Source: Actinoallomurus iriomotensis
GTDB taxonomy: Bacteria; Actinomycetota; Actinomycetes; Streptosporangiales; Streptosporangiaceae
Direction: 5' to 3'
Assembly (NCBI RefSeq): GCF_030269445.1
Contig: NZ_BSTJ01000021.1
Span: 32,055 to 96,054 of the forward strand
Length of the DNA: 64,000 nt
Positions 25,107 through 33,745 of this stretch are shown piece by piece. How positions within the stretch are numbered: the stretch's first letter is position 1; each line of letters opens with the position of its first letter. The notes beneath the pieces were generated by a model that saw nothing but the letters and a program-made list of their open reading frames with translations, ran no database searches and was not told where the DNA came from. The translations under genes and the position numbers were made by a program.

Positions 25107-26023
25107 TCGTCTTCTGTGGCTACGCCAACACCGACCTGACCGTACGGATCCCGGTGCTGCCGGGGCCCGGCGCCCGGGTGCAGGCCACCGGCGTCCAGTA
25201 CGGCGAGGGCGGGATGGCGGCCAACGCGTCGGTGGCCGCGGCTCGGATGGGCGCCGACGCGCGGTTCGCGGGCGTGGTCGGCTCCGACGCGCTGAGCACG
25301 GCGTTCCTCGGCACGCTCGCGGCCGAGGGGGTCGGAACGGGCTGGACCGCCCGCGACGCCGAGCTCACCACGGCCGTCGTCCTGCTCACCCCGGACGGCG
25401 AGCGCTCCATCATCAGCCAGGACGACGCGGTGGACACCGGCCACATCGCCGGGGTGCTGCGGGCCGCGCGCGAGGCGGGCGCGGACTGGCTCTACCTCGA
25501 CGGCTACCGCTTCCCCGCGGCGGCCGCCGTGCTGGCCTCCCAGCCGGACCGGCCCCGCGTGGTCGTGGACCTCGACGGCTGCGACGGGCCGGAGGCGACG
25601 CGCGCCGCCCTGTCGGCCGCCGACCACGCGATCGGCGGCCGCGCGCAGCTCACCGAGTTCGTCGGCGACGACAACGCGCTGGTCAGAGTGGCCGTCGAAC
25701 ACCGGGTATACCTGGTGGTCACCGACGGTCCCCGCGGCTGGACCCTGCTGACGCCCGCCGGCGAACGCCACGACGGCGAGGCGATCACGGTGGACGCTGT
25801 GGACGCCACGGGTGCCGGCGACTGCTTCGCCGGCACCTACTGCGCGGAGCTGGACCGGGGCACCGCGCCGCTGGAGGCGGCGCGCTTCGCCGCCGTCGCG
25901 GCCGGCCTGTCGTGCACCCGGCCCGGCGCCCGCGACGGAATGCCCCGGCGCGATGCCGTCACCGCCTACCTCCAGGCCCGGTCGGGCCCCCAGCCAGCCC
26001 ACTCCCAGGGAGAGGAGAGATGA
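25103..26023 (+). CDS. PfkB family carbohydrate kinase
   Basis: This 306-residue ribokinase-type enzyme phosphorylates a sugar or nucleoside in the cytoplasm. The N-terminal glycine pair lies in EGGMAANASVAAARMGA, and the catalytic signature DATGAGDCFAGTY carries the base Asp. The GTG at 25103 overlaps the previous stop and its own stop overlaps the start of the binding-protein gene. It probably activates the sugar imported by the ABC system encoded next. The substrate cannot be read from the sequence. Confidence 0.88.
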   Translation: MIVFCGYANTDLTVRIPVLPGPGARVQATGVQYGEGGMAANASVAAARMGADARFAGVVGSDALSTAFLGTLAAEGVGTGWTARDAELTTAVVLLTPDGERSIISQDDAVDTGHIAGVLRAAREAGADWLYLDGYRFPAAAAVLASQPDRPRVVVDLDGCDGPEATRAALSAADHAIGGRAQLTEFVGDDNALVRVAVEHRVYLVVTDGPRGWTLLTPAGERHDGEAITVDAVDATGAGDCFAGTYCAELDRGTAPLEAARFAAVAAGLSCTRPGARDGMPRRDAVTAYLQARSGPQPAHSQGEER

Positions 26024-27033
26024 TGCGACGTACGGTGACGGCCGTGGTCTCGCTCGGCCTGCTGCTGACGACCATCGGCTGTGACACGGCGGCCAGGCGG
26101 GAGATCGCCGCGGAGAAGAGGGCCACCGAACAGGGACCGCCCCCACCCGCCAAGGTCGCCCAGTCGTGCCAGGTCCAGGGCCACCAGCCCAAGATCGGGA
26201 TTATTCCGATCAACCTTCAGGCGCTGTTCTTCAACCAGATCAACACCGGCGCGCAGACCGTGGCGCGCAAGGCCGGCGCGCAGGTGCAGATCGTCAACGG
26301 CAACGACGACTCCAGCACCCAGGCCAACGCGATCGACGACCTGGTGGCCAACCACTACGACGCGATCATCGTGGACGCGATCGACACCGAGGGCATCAAG
26401 CCCGCGATCCGGCGGGCGAAGGCGGCCGGCGTGCCGGTCGTCGCCGTGGACGCCACCGTCGACGACCCGGCGGTCGCCGCCCAGGTCGGCACGGCCAACG
26501 CCCAGGGCGGAAAGCAACTCGGCGACGCGCTGCTCAAGATCACTGGCGGCCGGGGCGACATCGGCGTGGTCGGCGCGCTCAACAGCACCATCCAGAACGA
26601 GCGGCAGAAGGGCTTCACCGACGAGGTCACCGCCAAGGGCATGAAGATCAAGAACGTGGTCGACGGGCGCAACATCCAGGAGAACGCCCAGACCGCCGCC
26701 GAGAACCTGCTCACCGGCGCCCCCGACCTGAAGTACGCCTACGCCACCGGTGAGCCCGCCCTCATCGGGCTGGCCGCCGCCGTCGTCAGCCAGCAGCGCA
26801 CCAAGGACCTCAAGGTCGTCGGCTGGGACCTGTCCTCCCAGGCGGTGGACGGCCTGCGGGCCGGCTGGATCCTCGGCGTCGTGCAGCAGAACACCTTCCA
26901 GTTCGGCTACGAGGCGATGAACGCGGCGATCGGCCTGGCCTGCCACCGGACCGTGACCAAGGACATCCCGGTGCCGACCCAGATCGTCACCCCGGCCAAC
27001 GTCAAGAACTACCTCTACTACCTGGAGAAGTGA
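26020..27033 (+). CDS. Sugar ABC transporter substrate-binding lipoprotein (RbsB-like)
   Basis: This 337-residue protein has an N-terminal signal with a lipobox (TTIGC, Cys at about residue 21) and a ribose-binding-like domain (KIGIIPINLQALFFNQINTG, then IIVDAIDTEGIKPAI and GRGDIGVVGALNS). It should be anchored on the outer face of the membrane and deliver a small sugar to the permease. Two adjacent ATG codons (26020 and 26023) could start it, after AGAGGAGAG. It is followed directly by its ATPase gene. Confidence 0.9.
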   Translation: MMRRTVTAVVSLGLLLTTIGCDTAARREIAAEKRATEQGPPPPAKVAQSCQVQGHQPKIGIIPINLQALFFNQINTGAQTVARKAGAQVQIVNGNDDSSTQANAIDDLVANHYDAIIVDAIDTEGIKPAIRRAKAAGVPVVAVDATVDDPAVAAQVGTANAQGGKQLGDALLKITGGRGDIGVVGALNSTIQNERQKGFTDEVTAKGMKIKNVVDGRNIQENAQTAAENLLTGAPDLKYAYATGEPALIGLAAAVVSQQRTKDLKVVGWDLSSQAVDGLRAGWILGVVQQNTFQFGYEAMNAAIGLACHRTVTKDIPVPTQIVTPANVKNYLYYLEK

Positions 27034-27779
27034 TGAGCGATACCTCGCTGGTCACCCTGAGAGGGATCACCAAGTCGTTCGGCGCGGTCCAGTCGCTGCG
27101 GGGCGTCGACCTCACGCTCGGCCCCGGAGAGGTGCTCGGCCTGGTCGGCGACAACGGCGCCGGGAAGTCGACCCTGATGAAGGTCCTGGCCGGGGCCATC
27201 CAGCACGACTCCGGCCAGATCACCATCGACGGCCGCGACGTACGCTTCGCCAGCCCCGCCGACGCGCGGCGCGAGCGCATCGGGATCGTCTACCAGGACC
27301 TCGCCCTCTGCGACACCCTCGACGTCGCGAGCAACCTGTTCCTGGGCCGTGAGCCGCGCAAGGGCCCGTTCATCGACCGGCGGGCGATGCACGCGAAGGC
27401 CGCCGAGACCCTGTCCGAGCTGCACGTCCGCGTGAAGTCGACGTACCAGGAGATCGGCCGGCTGTCCGGCGGGCAGCGGCAGGCCGTGGCGATCGCGCGG
27501 GCCGTGTCGTTCCAGCCGCGCGTACTGATCCTGGACGAGCCGACCGCGGCGCTCGCGGTCGCCGAGGTCCGGCAGGTGCTCCGGATGATCCGCGACGTCG
27601 CCGCCCAGGGCGTCGGCGTCATCCTGATCACCCACCGCCTCCAGGACCTGTTCGAGGTCTGCGACCGGATCACCGTGATGTACGAGGGTCGCAGCGTCGA
27701 GGACGAGCCGGTGTCCGCGCTGGACATCGAACGCCTTGTCGCCATGATCACCCGTTCGAACACCGAGGAGGCGGCCTGA
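27033..27779 (+). CDS. Sugar ABC transporter ATPase (single domain)
   Basis: This 248-residue ATPase has all motifs intact: Walker A GDNGAGKST, signature LSGGQRQ, Walker B LILDEP and switch His in ILITHRL. Unlike RbsA it has only one nucleotide-binding domain, like FrcA-type sugar importers, so it would work as a homodimer. The ATG at 27033 overlaps the TGA of the binding-protein gene. The permease gene follows after one base. Confidence 0.9.
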   Translation: MSDTSLVTLRGITKSFGAVQSLRGVDLTLGPGEVLGLVGDNGAGKSTLMKVLAGAIQHDSGQITIDGRDVRFASPADARRERIGIVYQDLALCDTLDVASNLFLGREPRKGPFIDRRAMHAKAAETLSELHVRVKSTYQEIGRLSGGQRQAVAIARAVSFQPRVLILDEPTAALAVAEVRQVLRMIRDVAAQGVGVILITHRLQDLFEVCDRITVMYEGRSVEDEPVSALDIERLVAMITRSNTEEAA

Positions 27780-27780
27780 C

Positions 27781-28797
27781 ATGACGGTTGAGACCGCAAC
27801 GGCGCCCACGGTGCTCGCGGAGACGCCGGGCCGGTGGGAACGTGCCAACAAGGCGACCCTGGCCATGCTGGGCGTCACCGTCGTGCTGTTCCTCGTCTTC
27901 GGGATCGCCGCCCCGAACTTCCTGACCTTCGGCAACATCTCCAACCTGGCCACCCAGGTGGCGATCACTCTGATCGTCGCCGTCGCCATGACCTTCGTGA
28001 TCACCACCGGCCAGATCGACCTGTCGGTGGGTTCCACGGTCGCGTTCGTGGCCACCGGCACCGCCGAGATGCTGCGCGCCGGGTGGGACTCCTCCATCGT
28101 GATCATCGCGGCGCTGGTGGCCGGGCTCCTCTGGGGCGCGATCAACGGCTGGCTGTCGGCGCACCAGAAGATCCCGCCGTTCATCGTCACCCTCGCCACC
28201 ATGTCGGTGATCCGGGGCATCGCGCAGATGTGGACACAGGGCTTCTCCGTGCCGATCGACCGGCGGCTGTTCGTCGCCAAGATCGGTGACGCCAAGTTCC
28301 TCGGCTTCTCCGCGCTGGCCTGGATCGCGCTGGTCGCGGTCGTGCTCGGCGCCGTGCTGCTGTCCAAGATGCGGTTCGGCAACTACGTCAACGGCATCGG
28401 CTCCCAGGAGGAGTCGGTCCGCCGCGCCGGGGTGAACACCGACCGGATCAAGATGATCACGCTGATGCTGACCGGCCTGGCCGCCGGGGTGGCCGGCCTC
28501 CTCACCGCGGCCCGGCTGGGCTCCGGCTCGGCCAACTCCGGGCAGGGCTTCGAGCTCACCGTGATCGCCGCGGTCGTGCTCGGCGGCACCGACTTGTTCG
28601 GCGGCCGGGGCACGATGGTCGGCACCATCATCGGCGCGGTCATCACCGGTGTGATCGCCAACGGCCTGACGCTGCTCGGCGTCAGCCCGTTCCTCACCCC
28701 GATCGTGACCGGCCTGGTGCTGCTCATCGCGATCTGGATCAACCTGCGGGGCCGTTCGCTCGCCGACCTGTTCTCCCACCTCACGCGCAGATCATGA
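27781..28797 (+). CDS. Sugar ABC transporter permease (RbsC-like)
   Basis: This 338-residue membrane protein has about ten hydrophobic segments and the family blocks FVITTGQIDLSVGS and AAVVLGGTDLFGGRGTMVGT. It forms the channel of the importer, probably as a homodimer. Its last codons overlap the ATG of the phosphotriesterase-like gene (ATGA), so the operon continues without a break. Confidence 0.9.
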   Translation: MTVETATAPTVLAETPGRWERANKATLAMLGVTVVLFLVFGIAAPNFLTFGNISNLATQVAITLIVAVAMTFVITTGQIDLSVGSTVAFVATGTAEMLRAGWDSSIVIIAALVAGLLWGAINGWLSAHQKIPPFIVTLATMSVIRGIAQMWTQGFSVPIDRRLFVAKIGDAKFLGFSALAWIALVAVVLGAVLLSKMRFGNYVNGIGSQEESVRRAGVNTDRIKMITLMLTGLAAGVAGLLTAARLGSGSANSGQGFELTVIAAVVLGGTDLFGGRGTMVGTIIGAVITGVIANGLTLLGVSPFLTPIVTGLVLLIAIWINLRGRSLADLFSHLTRRS

Positions 28798-29840
28798 CCG
28801 AGGCCACGGTGACCACGGTGACCGGGCCGGCGCCCAGCGCGGAACTCGGTCTCACCCTCACCCACGAGCACCTGCGCAACGACGTACGGAAGGCGGTCAC
28901 CGAGCCGGACGACCCGCGGCTGGGCTTTCTCCGCGAGGCGCGCACCGCACCGGACCTGGCGTGGGTGCTGCGCGAGCAGCCGTACGCCTGCCTCGACCAC
29001 TGCGTCCTGGACGACACCGACGCGATGCTGGCCGACCTGCGCGCGTTCGCCGCGTCCGGCGGCGGCACGGTCGTCGACGTCACGCCGGGCGGGCTCGGCC
29101 GCGACCCGCGGGTGCTGCGTTCGCTCGCCGAGCGCAGCGGCCTGCGGATCGTCATGGGCTCCGGCTGGTACCTGGAGCGGTTCCATCCGGCGCACCTGCC
29201 GTCGGCCGGCGAACACGGCCTCGCCGCGGAGCTGGTGGCCGAGTTCACCGACGGCGTCGACGGCACCGGAGTCCGCCCGGGCGTCATCGGCGAGATCGGG
29301 GTGTCGCCGGACTTCACCGAGGACGAGCACACGGCGTTGCGCGCCGCCGCGCGCGCCCAGCGCGAGACGGGCGTCCCGCTCTACGTCCACCTGCCCGGCT
29401 GGCAGCGCCGGGCGCACGAGGTCCTCGACATCGTGCTGGGCGAGTACGGGGTGCCGCCCGGCGCCGTGGTGCTCTGCCACATGGACCCCTCCCACGACGA
29501 CCCCGCCTACCAGGAGGCGGTCGCCGACCGTGGCGTCTGGATCGAGTTCGACATGGTCGGGATGCCGTTCCGGTACCCGGGGGAGGGACAGTCCCCGGGC
29601 CCGCACGAGACCGCGCGGGCGGTCGCGCGGCTCATCGGCCGCGGCCACGCCGAACGCCTGCTGCTCAGCCACGACGTGTTCCTCAAGAGCATGCTCACCG
29701 CGTACGGCGGCAACGGCTTCCGGTACGTGCCCACGCTCTTCGTGCCCAGGCTGGTCGAGCTCGGCGTCGCCCCCGGCGTCGCCGAGGACCTCCTGCGGAC
29801 CAACCCCGCCCGGCTGTTCGACCAGGCCGCCGCGGCCTGA
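28794..29840 (+). CDS. Phosphotriesterase family metal-dependent hydrolase
   Basis: This 348-residue TIM-barrel enzyme has the binuclear metal set: HEH (residues 24-26), a bridging Glu in GVIGEIGVS (in place of the carboxylated Lys of true phosphotriesterases), His in YVHLPGW, His in CHMDPS and Asp in LLSHDVF. The Glu-bridged group includes lactonases and sugar-phosphate hydrolases. In this operon it may open a lactone or release a phosphate from the imported sugar after the kinase has acted. It overlaps the permease gene by four bases. Confidence 0.85.
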   Translation: MTEATVTTVTGPAPSAELGLTLTHEHLRNDVRKAVTEPDDPRLGFLREARTAPDLAWVLREQPYACLDHCVLDDTDAMLADLRAFAASGGGTVVDVTPGGLGRDPRVLRSLAERSGLRIVMGSGWYLERFHPAHLPSAGEHGLAAELVAEFTDGVDGTGVRPGVIGEIGVSPDFTEDEHTALRAAARAQRETGVPLYVHLPGWQRRAHEVLDIVLGEYGVPPGAVVLCHMDPSHDDPAYQEAVADRGVWIEFDMVGMPFRYPGEGQSPGPHETARAVARLIGRGHAERLLLSHDVFLKSMLTAYGGNGFRYVPTLFVPRLVELGVAPGVAEDLLRTNPARLFDQAAAA

Positions 29841-29875
29841 CCGAGCGCCCGAATGAGACAGAGAAGGAGTACACA

Positions 29876-30622
29876 GTGAGCCGCGTCCTGATCGCAGGCG
29901 AGAGCTGGGTCACCCAGTCCACCCACTTCAAGGGGGTCGACTCGTTCACCACCAGCTCGTACGTCGTCGGCGTCGAACCGCTGCGCCGGGCGCTGGAGAG
30001 CCGCGGGCACGAGGTCGTGCACCTGCCCGCCCACCTGGTGCCCGCCGGGTTCCCCGGCGACGCCGCCGCGCTGGCCGAGTACGACGTGGTCGTGCTCTCC
30101 GACATCGGCGCGAACTCCCTGCAGCTCGCCCCGGAGGTGTTCGAGCAGGCGCGGCCGGGCACCGACCGGATCGCCGTGCTGCGCGGCTGGGTCGGCGACG
30201 GCGGCGGCCTGCTCATGATCGGCGGCTACCTCTCGTTCACCGGCTTCGAGGCCAAGGCCGCCTACCGCAACACCCTGCTGCACGAGGTGCTGCCGGTCGA
30301 GCTCCTGCCCGAGGACGACCGCGTCGAGCTGCCCGCGGGCGCGCGGGCGGACGTCACCGGCCCGGACCATCCCGCGCTCGGCGGCGTCGACGGCGACTGG
30401 CCGCTGCTGCTGGGCTACAACCGCGTCCGGCCCCGTCCCGGCGCGGACGTCCTGGCCACGCTGAACGGCGACCCGCTGGTCGCCGTCGGCGGCCACGGCT
30501 CGGGACGCTCGGCGGTGTTCACCTCCGACTGCTCCCCGCACTGGGCGCCCACGCCGTTCTGCGAGGAGTGGGACGGCTACGCCAAGGTGTTCGGCGGCCT
30601 CGTCGAGTGGCTCGCCGGATGA
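29876..30622 (+). CDS. Glutamine-amidotransferase-like protein (DUF1355-like), no nucleophile Cys
   Basis: This 248-residue protein has the class I GATase-like fold seen in beta-galactosidase middle domains and DUF1355 proteins: VLIAGESWVTQSTHFKGVD at the start, VVVLSDIGANSL, and LRGWVGDGGGLLMIGGYLSF. The position of the usual Cys nucleophile reads GGYLS, so amidotransferase activity is unlikely. The GTG at 29876 follows GAAGGAG. Similar proteins accompany sugar-degrading loci. It ends at the ATG of the TenA gene (ATGA overlap). Confidence 0.72.
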   Translation: MSRVLIAGESWVTQSTHFKGVDSFTTSSYVVGVEPLRRALESRGHEVVHLPAHLVPAGFPGDAAALAEYDVVVLSDIGANSLQLAPEVFEQARPGTDRIAVLRGWVGDGGGLLMIGGYLSFTGFEAKAAYRNTLLHEVLPVELLPEDDRVELPAGARADVTGPDHPALGGVDGDWPLLLGYNRVRPRPGADVLATLNGDPLVAVGGHGSGRSAVFTSDCSPHWAPTPFCEEWDGYAKVFGGLVEWLAG

Positions 30623-31278
30623 GCGAGCGGGCCGAGGAGAGGGCGCGTCCGGCGAGCCGGTCCGCGTGGCTGCTCGACGCGTGCGCCGCGACCATGGAAC
30701 GGGCGCTCGGCATGCGGTTCGTCGAGGAGGTCACCGCCGGCACGATCGGGGACGCGGCCTACGCCGACTACCTGGCGATCGAGGAGTCCTTCGTCGAGAC
30801 GGCCGCCCGCCTGCACGGCCTGGCCGTGTGGGACGCCCCGGACCGTACGGCGCTGGAGCGCAACGCGCGGGCGGTCCACGCGCTGACGACCGAACAGGCG
30901 GACTACTTCCGCACGGCCCGCGCCGCCTGGCCCGTACCGGCCCGCCCGGACGCGGCCGGCCGGGCGGCCGTGCTGTCGGAGTTCGCGCTGGCCGCCGCGC
31001 GTGAGGGCGGTTACCGGGCGGTGATGACCGTGCTGTTCGCCGCGGAGAGCCTGTACTCCACCTGGTGCACCCGCGCGGACGAGCGGGGCGACGTCCCGGC
31101 CGGGCCGATCGCCGACTGGGTGTCCCTGCACGCCGGCGCGGAGTTCCGCGCGGGTGTGACCGCACTCGCGGCGCAGGTCGACGCGTTGCCGGCCGACATC
31201 CCGGATGAACACCTCATCCGCTGGTTCAGCGGAATGCTCGAAGCCGAGATCGCCTTCCACGACGCCGTGTACCGCTGA
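30619..31278 (+). CDS. TenA/thiaminase-II family protein
   Basis: This 219-residue all-helical protein belongs to the TenA family, with the block YADYLAIEESFVETAARLHG near residue 50 and the C-terminal EAEIAFHDAVY with the Glu used in thiaminase II. The usual active Cys in the FAAESLY region is not present, which fits the TenA_E subgroup that hydrolyses amino-pyrimidine derivatives in salvage. The ATG at 30619 overlaps the preceding stop. Its presence at the end of a sugar operon is unexpected and may point to an N-containing substrate. Confidence 0.78.
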   Translation: MSERAEERARPASRSAWLLDACAATMERALGMRFVEEVTAGTIGDAAYADYLAIEESFVETAARLHGLAVWDAPDRTALERNARAVHALTTEQADYFRTARAAWPVPARPDAAGRAAVLSEFALAAAREGGYRAVMTVLFAAESLYSTWCTRADERGDVPAGPIADWVSLHAGAEFRAGVTALAAQVDALPADIPDEHLIRWFSGMLEAEIAFHDAVYR

Positions 31279-31294
31279 GCCGCGGAGCGGCCGG

Positions 31295-31859
31295 TCAGCG
31301 TTCGGTCTCGTCGCCGTCCAGGGCCGCCGCGAGCGCGTCGAACATGGCCTGCTGGAACGCGCGCATGGACGGAACGGCGGCCTGCAGCCGGACCTCCGGG
31401 GAAGGGGTGTTCGGGGGCCAGCCGGTAGCGCGTGCTGACCACGACGACGCCCACGTCGCGGGCGATGCGGGCGCACAGCTCGTGGTCCGCCTCGGGCCGG
31501 CCGATGATGGTGCCGCCCCCGTGGATCCACAGCAGCGCCGCGCCGGGGCGCCGCCGTTCCGGCGGTTCGTAGACGAAGACGTCCCGGCCGCCGGGGACGT
31601 CGTGCCGGGACACGGTGACCCCGGGGACCGGTTCGGTCGGGCGGTCGTACCAGCGGCGTGCGATCGTGACCGCGAGCCGGTTGCCGACGGCCAGCGGCAG
31701 CCACAGGCCGGGTGTGCGCAGGTCGGGGGCGACGGGCGCGAGGGTGCGGCGGCGGCGGACGACCGCGGTCGCCGCCGCGGTCAGCAGCCCGAGCCCGCCC
31801 ACGGTCATGGCGTAGTGCTTCCCGGCCACCGGTCCGCCTCCCTCACCGAGTGTTCGCAT
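31295..31859 (-). pseudogene. Alpha/beta hydrolase (HSL type) with internal deletion
   Basis: From the start at 31859 the frame encodes a membrane-anchored hydrolase: a hydrophobic N-terminus, then LLWIHGGGTIIGRPEADHE, the oxyanion block of HSL-type esterases, and STRYRLAPEHPFP. At about 31413 homology stops. In another frame the next bases give a plausible esterase C-terminus (PEVRLQAAVPSMRAFQQAMF and onward) ending at TGA 31295. The whole middle, with the nucleophile Ser and catalytic Asp and His, is missing. I infer a deletion that also broke the frame, leaving a non-functional gene, unless the assembly is at fault. Confidence 0.7.
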
Positions 31860-31982
31860 CCTCTATACCGCCCCCGGCGCGTCTCGTGCAGGCCGCGTCC
31901 GGCCACACCTCTATCGACGATCACCTGTCGTAGTTAGGGTGTTACCGTCCGCATCGCATACTCCTCGCCGGAGGTTCCCCCA

Positions 31983-32498
31983 ATGGATGCACGTCTGGAC
32001 CGGATCAAGGCCGCGTTCGACGCTCTCGACACCGACTCCAACGGCTACCTGGAGGCGGACGACTTCGACCGGCTCGGGCACCGGATCATCCAGGCTCTGG
32101 ACGAGGCGGAGGACTCGCCCAAGGCGCTGGCGATGCACGAGGGTTGCCGGCGCTACTGGGAGGGCCTGGTCGGCACCCTCGACCTGAACCACGACGGGAA
32201 GGTGTCCTGGGAGGAGTACGCCGGGGTGCACGAGCCCGCCGCGTACGAGGACAGCGTCCGACCCTACGCCGACGCGCTGACCGCCATCTGCGACCGGGAT
32301 GACGACGGCTTCGTCCAGCACGCCGACTTCGTACGGGGACTGCGGGCCGTGGGATTCCCCACGGAGAACATCGAGGCTCTCTTCCAGGCGTTCGACCCGA
32401 ACGGGACCGGCCGGGTCTCCGCCCGCGAGTGGGGGACCGCCATCGAGGAGTACTTCCTCGCCCGTGGCGCCCACGCCGTCGGCGACACGCTGGTCTGA
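31983..32498 (+). CDS. Four-EF-hand calcium-binding protein (calerythrin-like)
   Basis: This 171-residue soluble protein has four EF-hand loops: DTDSNGYLEADD (16-27), DLNHDGKVSWEE (67-78), DRDDDGFVQHAD (104-115) and DPNGTGRVSARE (138-149). All keep the central Gly; loops 1 and 3 end in Asp rather than Glu. This resembles actinobacterial calerythrins and CabA-like calcium sensors or buffers. The ATG at 31983 has GGAGG upstream. It is a single gene with no obvious operon partner. Confidence 0.9.
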   Translation: MDARLDRIKAAFDALDTDSNGYLEADDFDRLGHRIIQALDEAEDSPKALAMHEGCRRYWEGLVGTLDLNHDGKVSWEEYAGVHEPAAYEDSVRPYADALTAICDRDDDGFVQHADFVRGLRAVGFPTENIEALFQAFDPNGTGRVSAREWGTAIEEYFLARGAHAVGDTLV

Positions 32499-32603
32499 CG
32501 CGCGTCCCGTAGGCCGAGGCCGGGCCGGTGTCCCACGCGGGCGCCGGCTCGGCGTTCGTTCCCGTTCTGCCCGACCGTGGGGCGGGCCCGGAGAGGAGAG
32601 CCC

Positions 32604-33485
32604 ATGGCCGGCGACACCGGCGTGGAAGAAGGCGTCGGGCTGACCGCCCTCATGGTCGCCGCGGCGCGGGCGATCGAGACGCACCGCCACGACGCCCTGG
32701 CACGCGACGTCTACGCCGAGCACTTCGTGCGCGCGGCCCGGGCGTCCGCGGACTGGCCGGTCCGCCCGCATCAGGTTCCCGACGGCGACGCCGATCCGCT
32801 GTGGGGCCGGCTGGGGCGTTACTTCGGCCTGCGGACGAGGGTGCTGGACGACTTCATCCTGCGCCAGGTGAGCGCGGGGGCCCGGCAGGTGGTGCTGCTC
32901 GGGGCCGGCCTGGACACGCGTGCGTACCGGCTCGACTGGCCGCCCGGCTGCAGGGTCTTCGAACTCGACCAGGAGGAGGTCCTCGCCTTCAAGGGCCGCG
33001 TGCTCGGCGGGCTGCGTGCCGTGCCGAAGACCGAACGCGTCCCGATCGCGGCCGACCTGCGCCTCGCATGGGCCGGGGCGCTGACCGGTGCGGGCTTCGA
33101 CCCGGCCGCGCCGACCGTGTGGCTCGCCGAGGGAGTGCTGCTCTACCTGCCCCATGCCGCCGAGCGCGCCATGATCGAGGCGGTGGACGCGCTGAGCGTG
33201 GCGGGGAGCGCTCTGGCGTACGAGATCAAGCTCGCCCCGGAGTCGGCGGCCGTCCAGGAGAGCCCCATCTACACGGTGGCCAGGCGCACCGGCATCGACC
33301 TTCTCGCGATGTTCCCCCTCGAACCACGCCCCGACTCCGCCGGGGACCTGACCGCGCGGGGCTGGCGCACGTCGGTTCACACCGCGTTCGATTTCACCCG
33401 CCGCCACGGGCGCGGCCCGGAGGCCCAGCCGGGGCGGCCCGACGCGCTGGCCGCCAACCGGTGGGTGTTCGCCGACCGGCCGTGA
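32604..33485 (+). CDS. Class I SAM-dependent methyltransferase (LCMT-like, PF04072)
   Basis: This 293-residue enzyme is of the leucine-carboxyl-methyltransferase-like group common in actinomycetes. The SAM site is VVLLGAGLDTRAYRLDWP (about residues 98-115), followed by FELDQEEVLAFK and VWLAEGVLLYL. Such enzymes often methylate polyketide or other natural-product hydroxyls, but no biosynthetic genes are adjacent. The ATG at 32604 follows GAGAGGAG. Confidence 0.85.
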   Translation: MAGDTGVEEGVGLTALMVAAARAIETHRHDALARDVYAEHFVRAARASADWPVRPHQVPDGDADPLWGRLGRYFGLRTRVLDDFILRQVSAGARQVVLLGAGLDTRAYRLDWPPGCRVFELDQEEVLAFKGRVLGGLRAVPKTERVPIAADLRLAWAGALTGAGFDPAAPTVWLAEGVLLYLPHAAERAMIEAVDALSVAGSALAYEIKLAPESAAVQESPIYTVARRTGIDLLAMFPLEPRPDSAGDLTARGWRTSVHTAFDFTRRHGRGPEAQPGRPDALAANRWVFADRP

Positions 33486-33663
33486 GAGTCGCGGCCGGTG
33501 CGCCGAACGCGGTCCTCACCTCGTAGCGGCATGCGCTCGTCCGCATCGCTCGTTTTCACTGCCTTTCACGTGATGGTCATCCGCGAGCGGGCACGTTCGT
33601 CCTGCTCGCGCAGGTAGGTGACCTGGCGGGTTACACGCGGTTAACTCGCCCGAAATTTTTCTA

Positions 33664-33707
33664 TTGACAAGGGACCCCTGGGCTTGGATGGTGTGGGAGC
33701 GCTCCCA
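33664..33707 (+). promoter_or_regulatory. Promoter with perfect CebR-type operator
   Basis: A -35 box TTGACA (33664-33669) is followed, about 17 bases on, by a weak -10 near GATGGT, and then by the perfect palindrome TGGGAGCGCTCCCA (33694-33707). This is the operator known for CebR/CelR, the LacI-family cellobiose regulators of cellulase genes in Streptomyces and Thermobifida. It lies just before a LacI gene and the cellulase cluster. Match to the known site is exact from memory; binding here is inferred. Confidence 0.8.
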
Positions 33708-33745
33708 CCGCCAGTTGAGCCCCGTGCTTGAAGGGAGTTCCCGCC

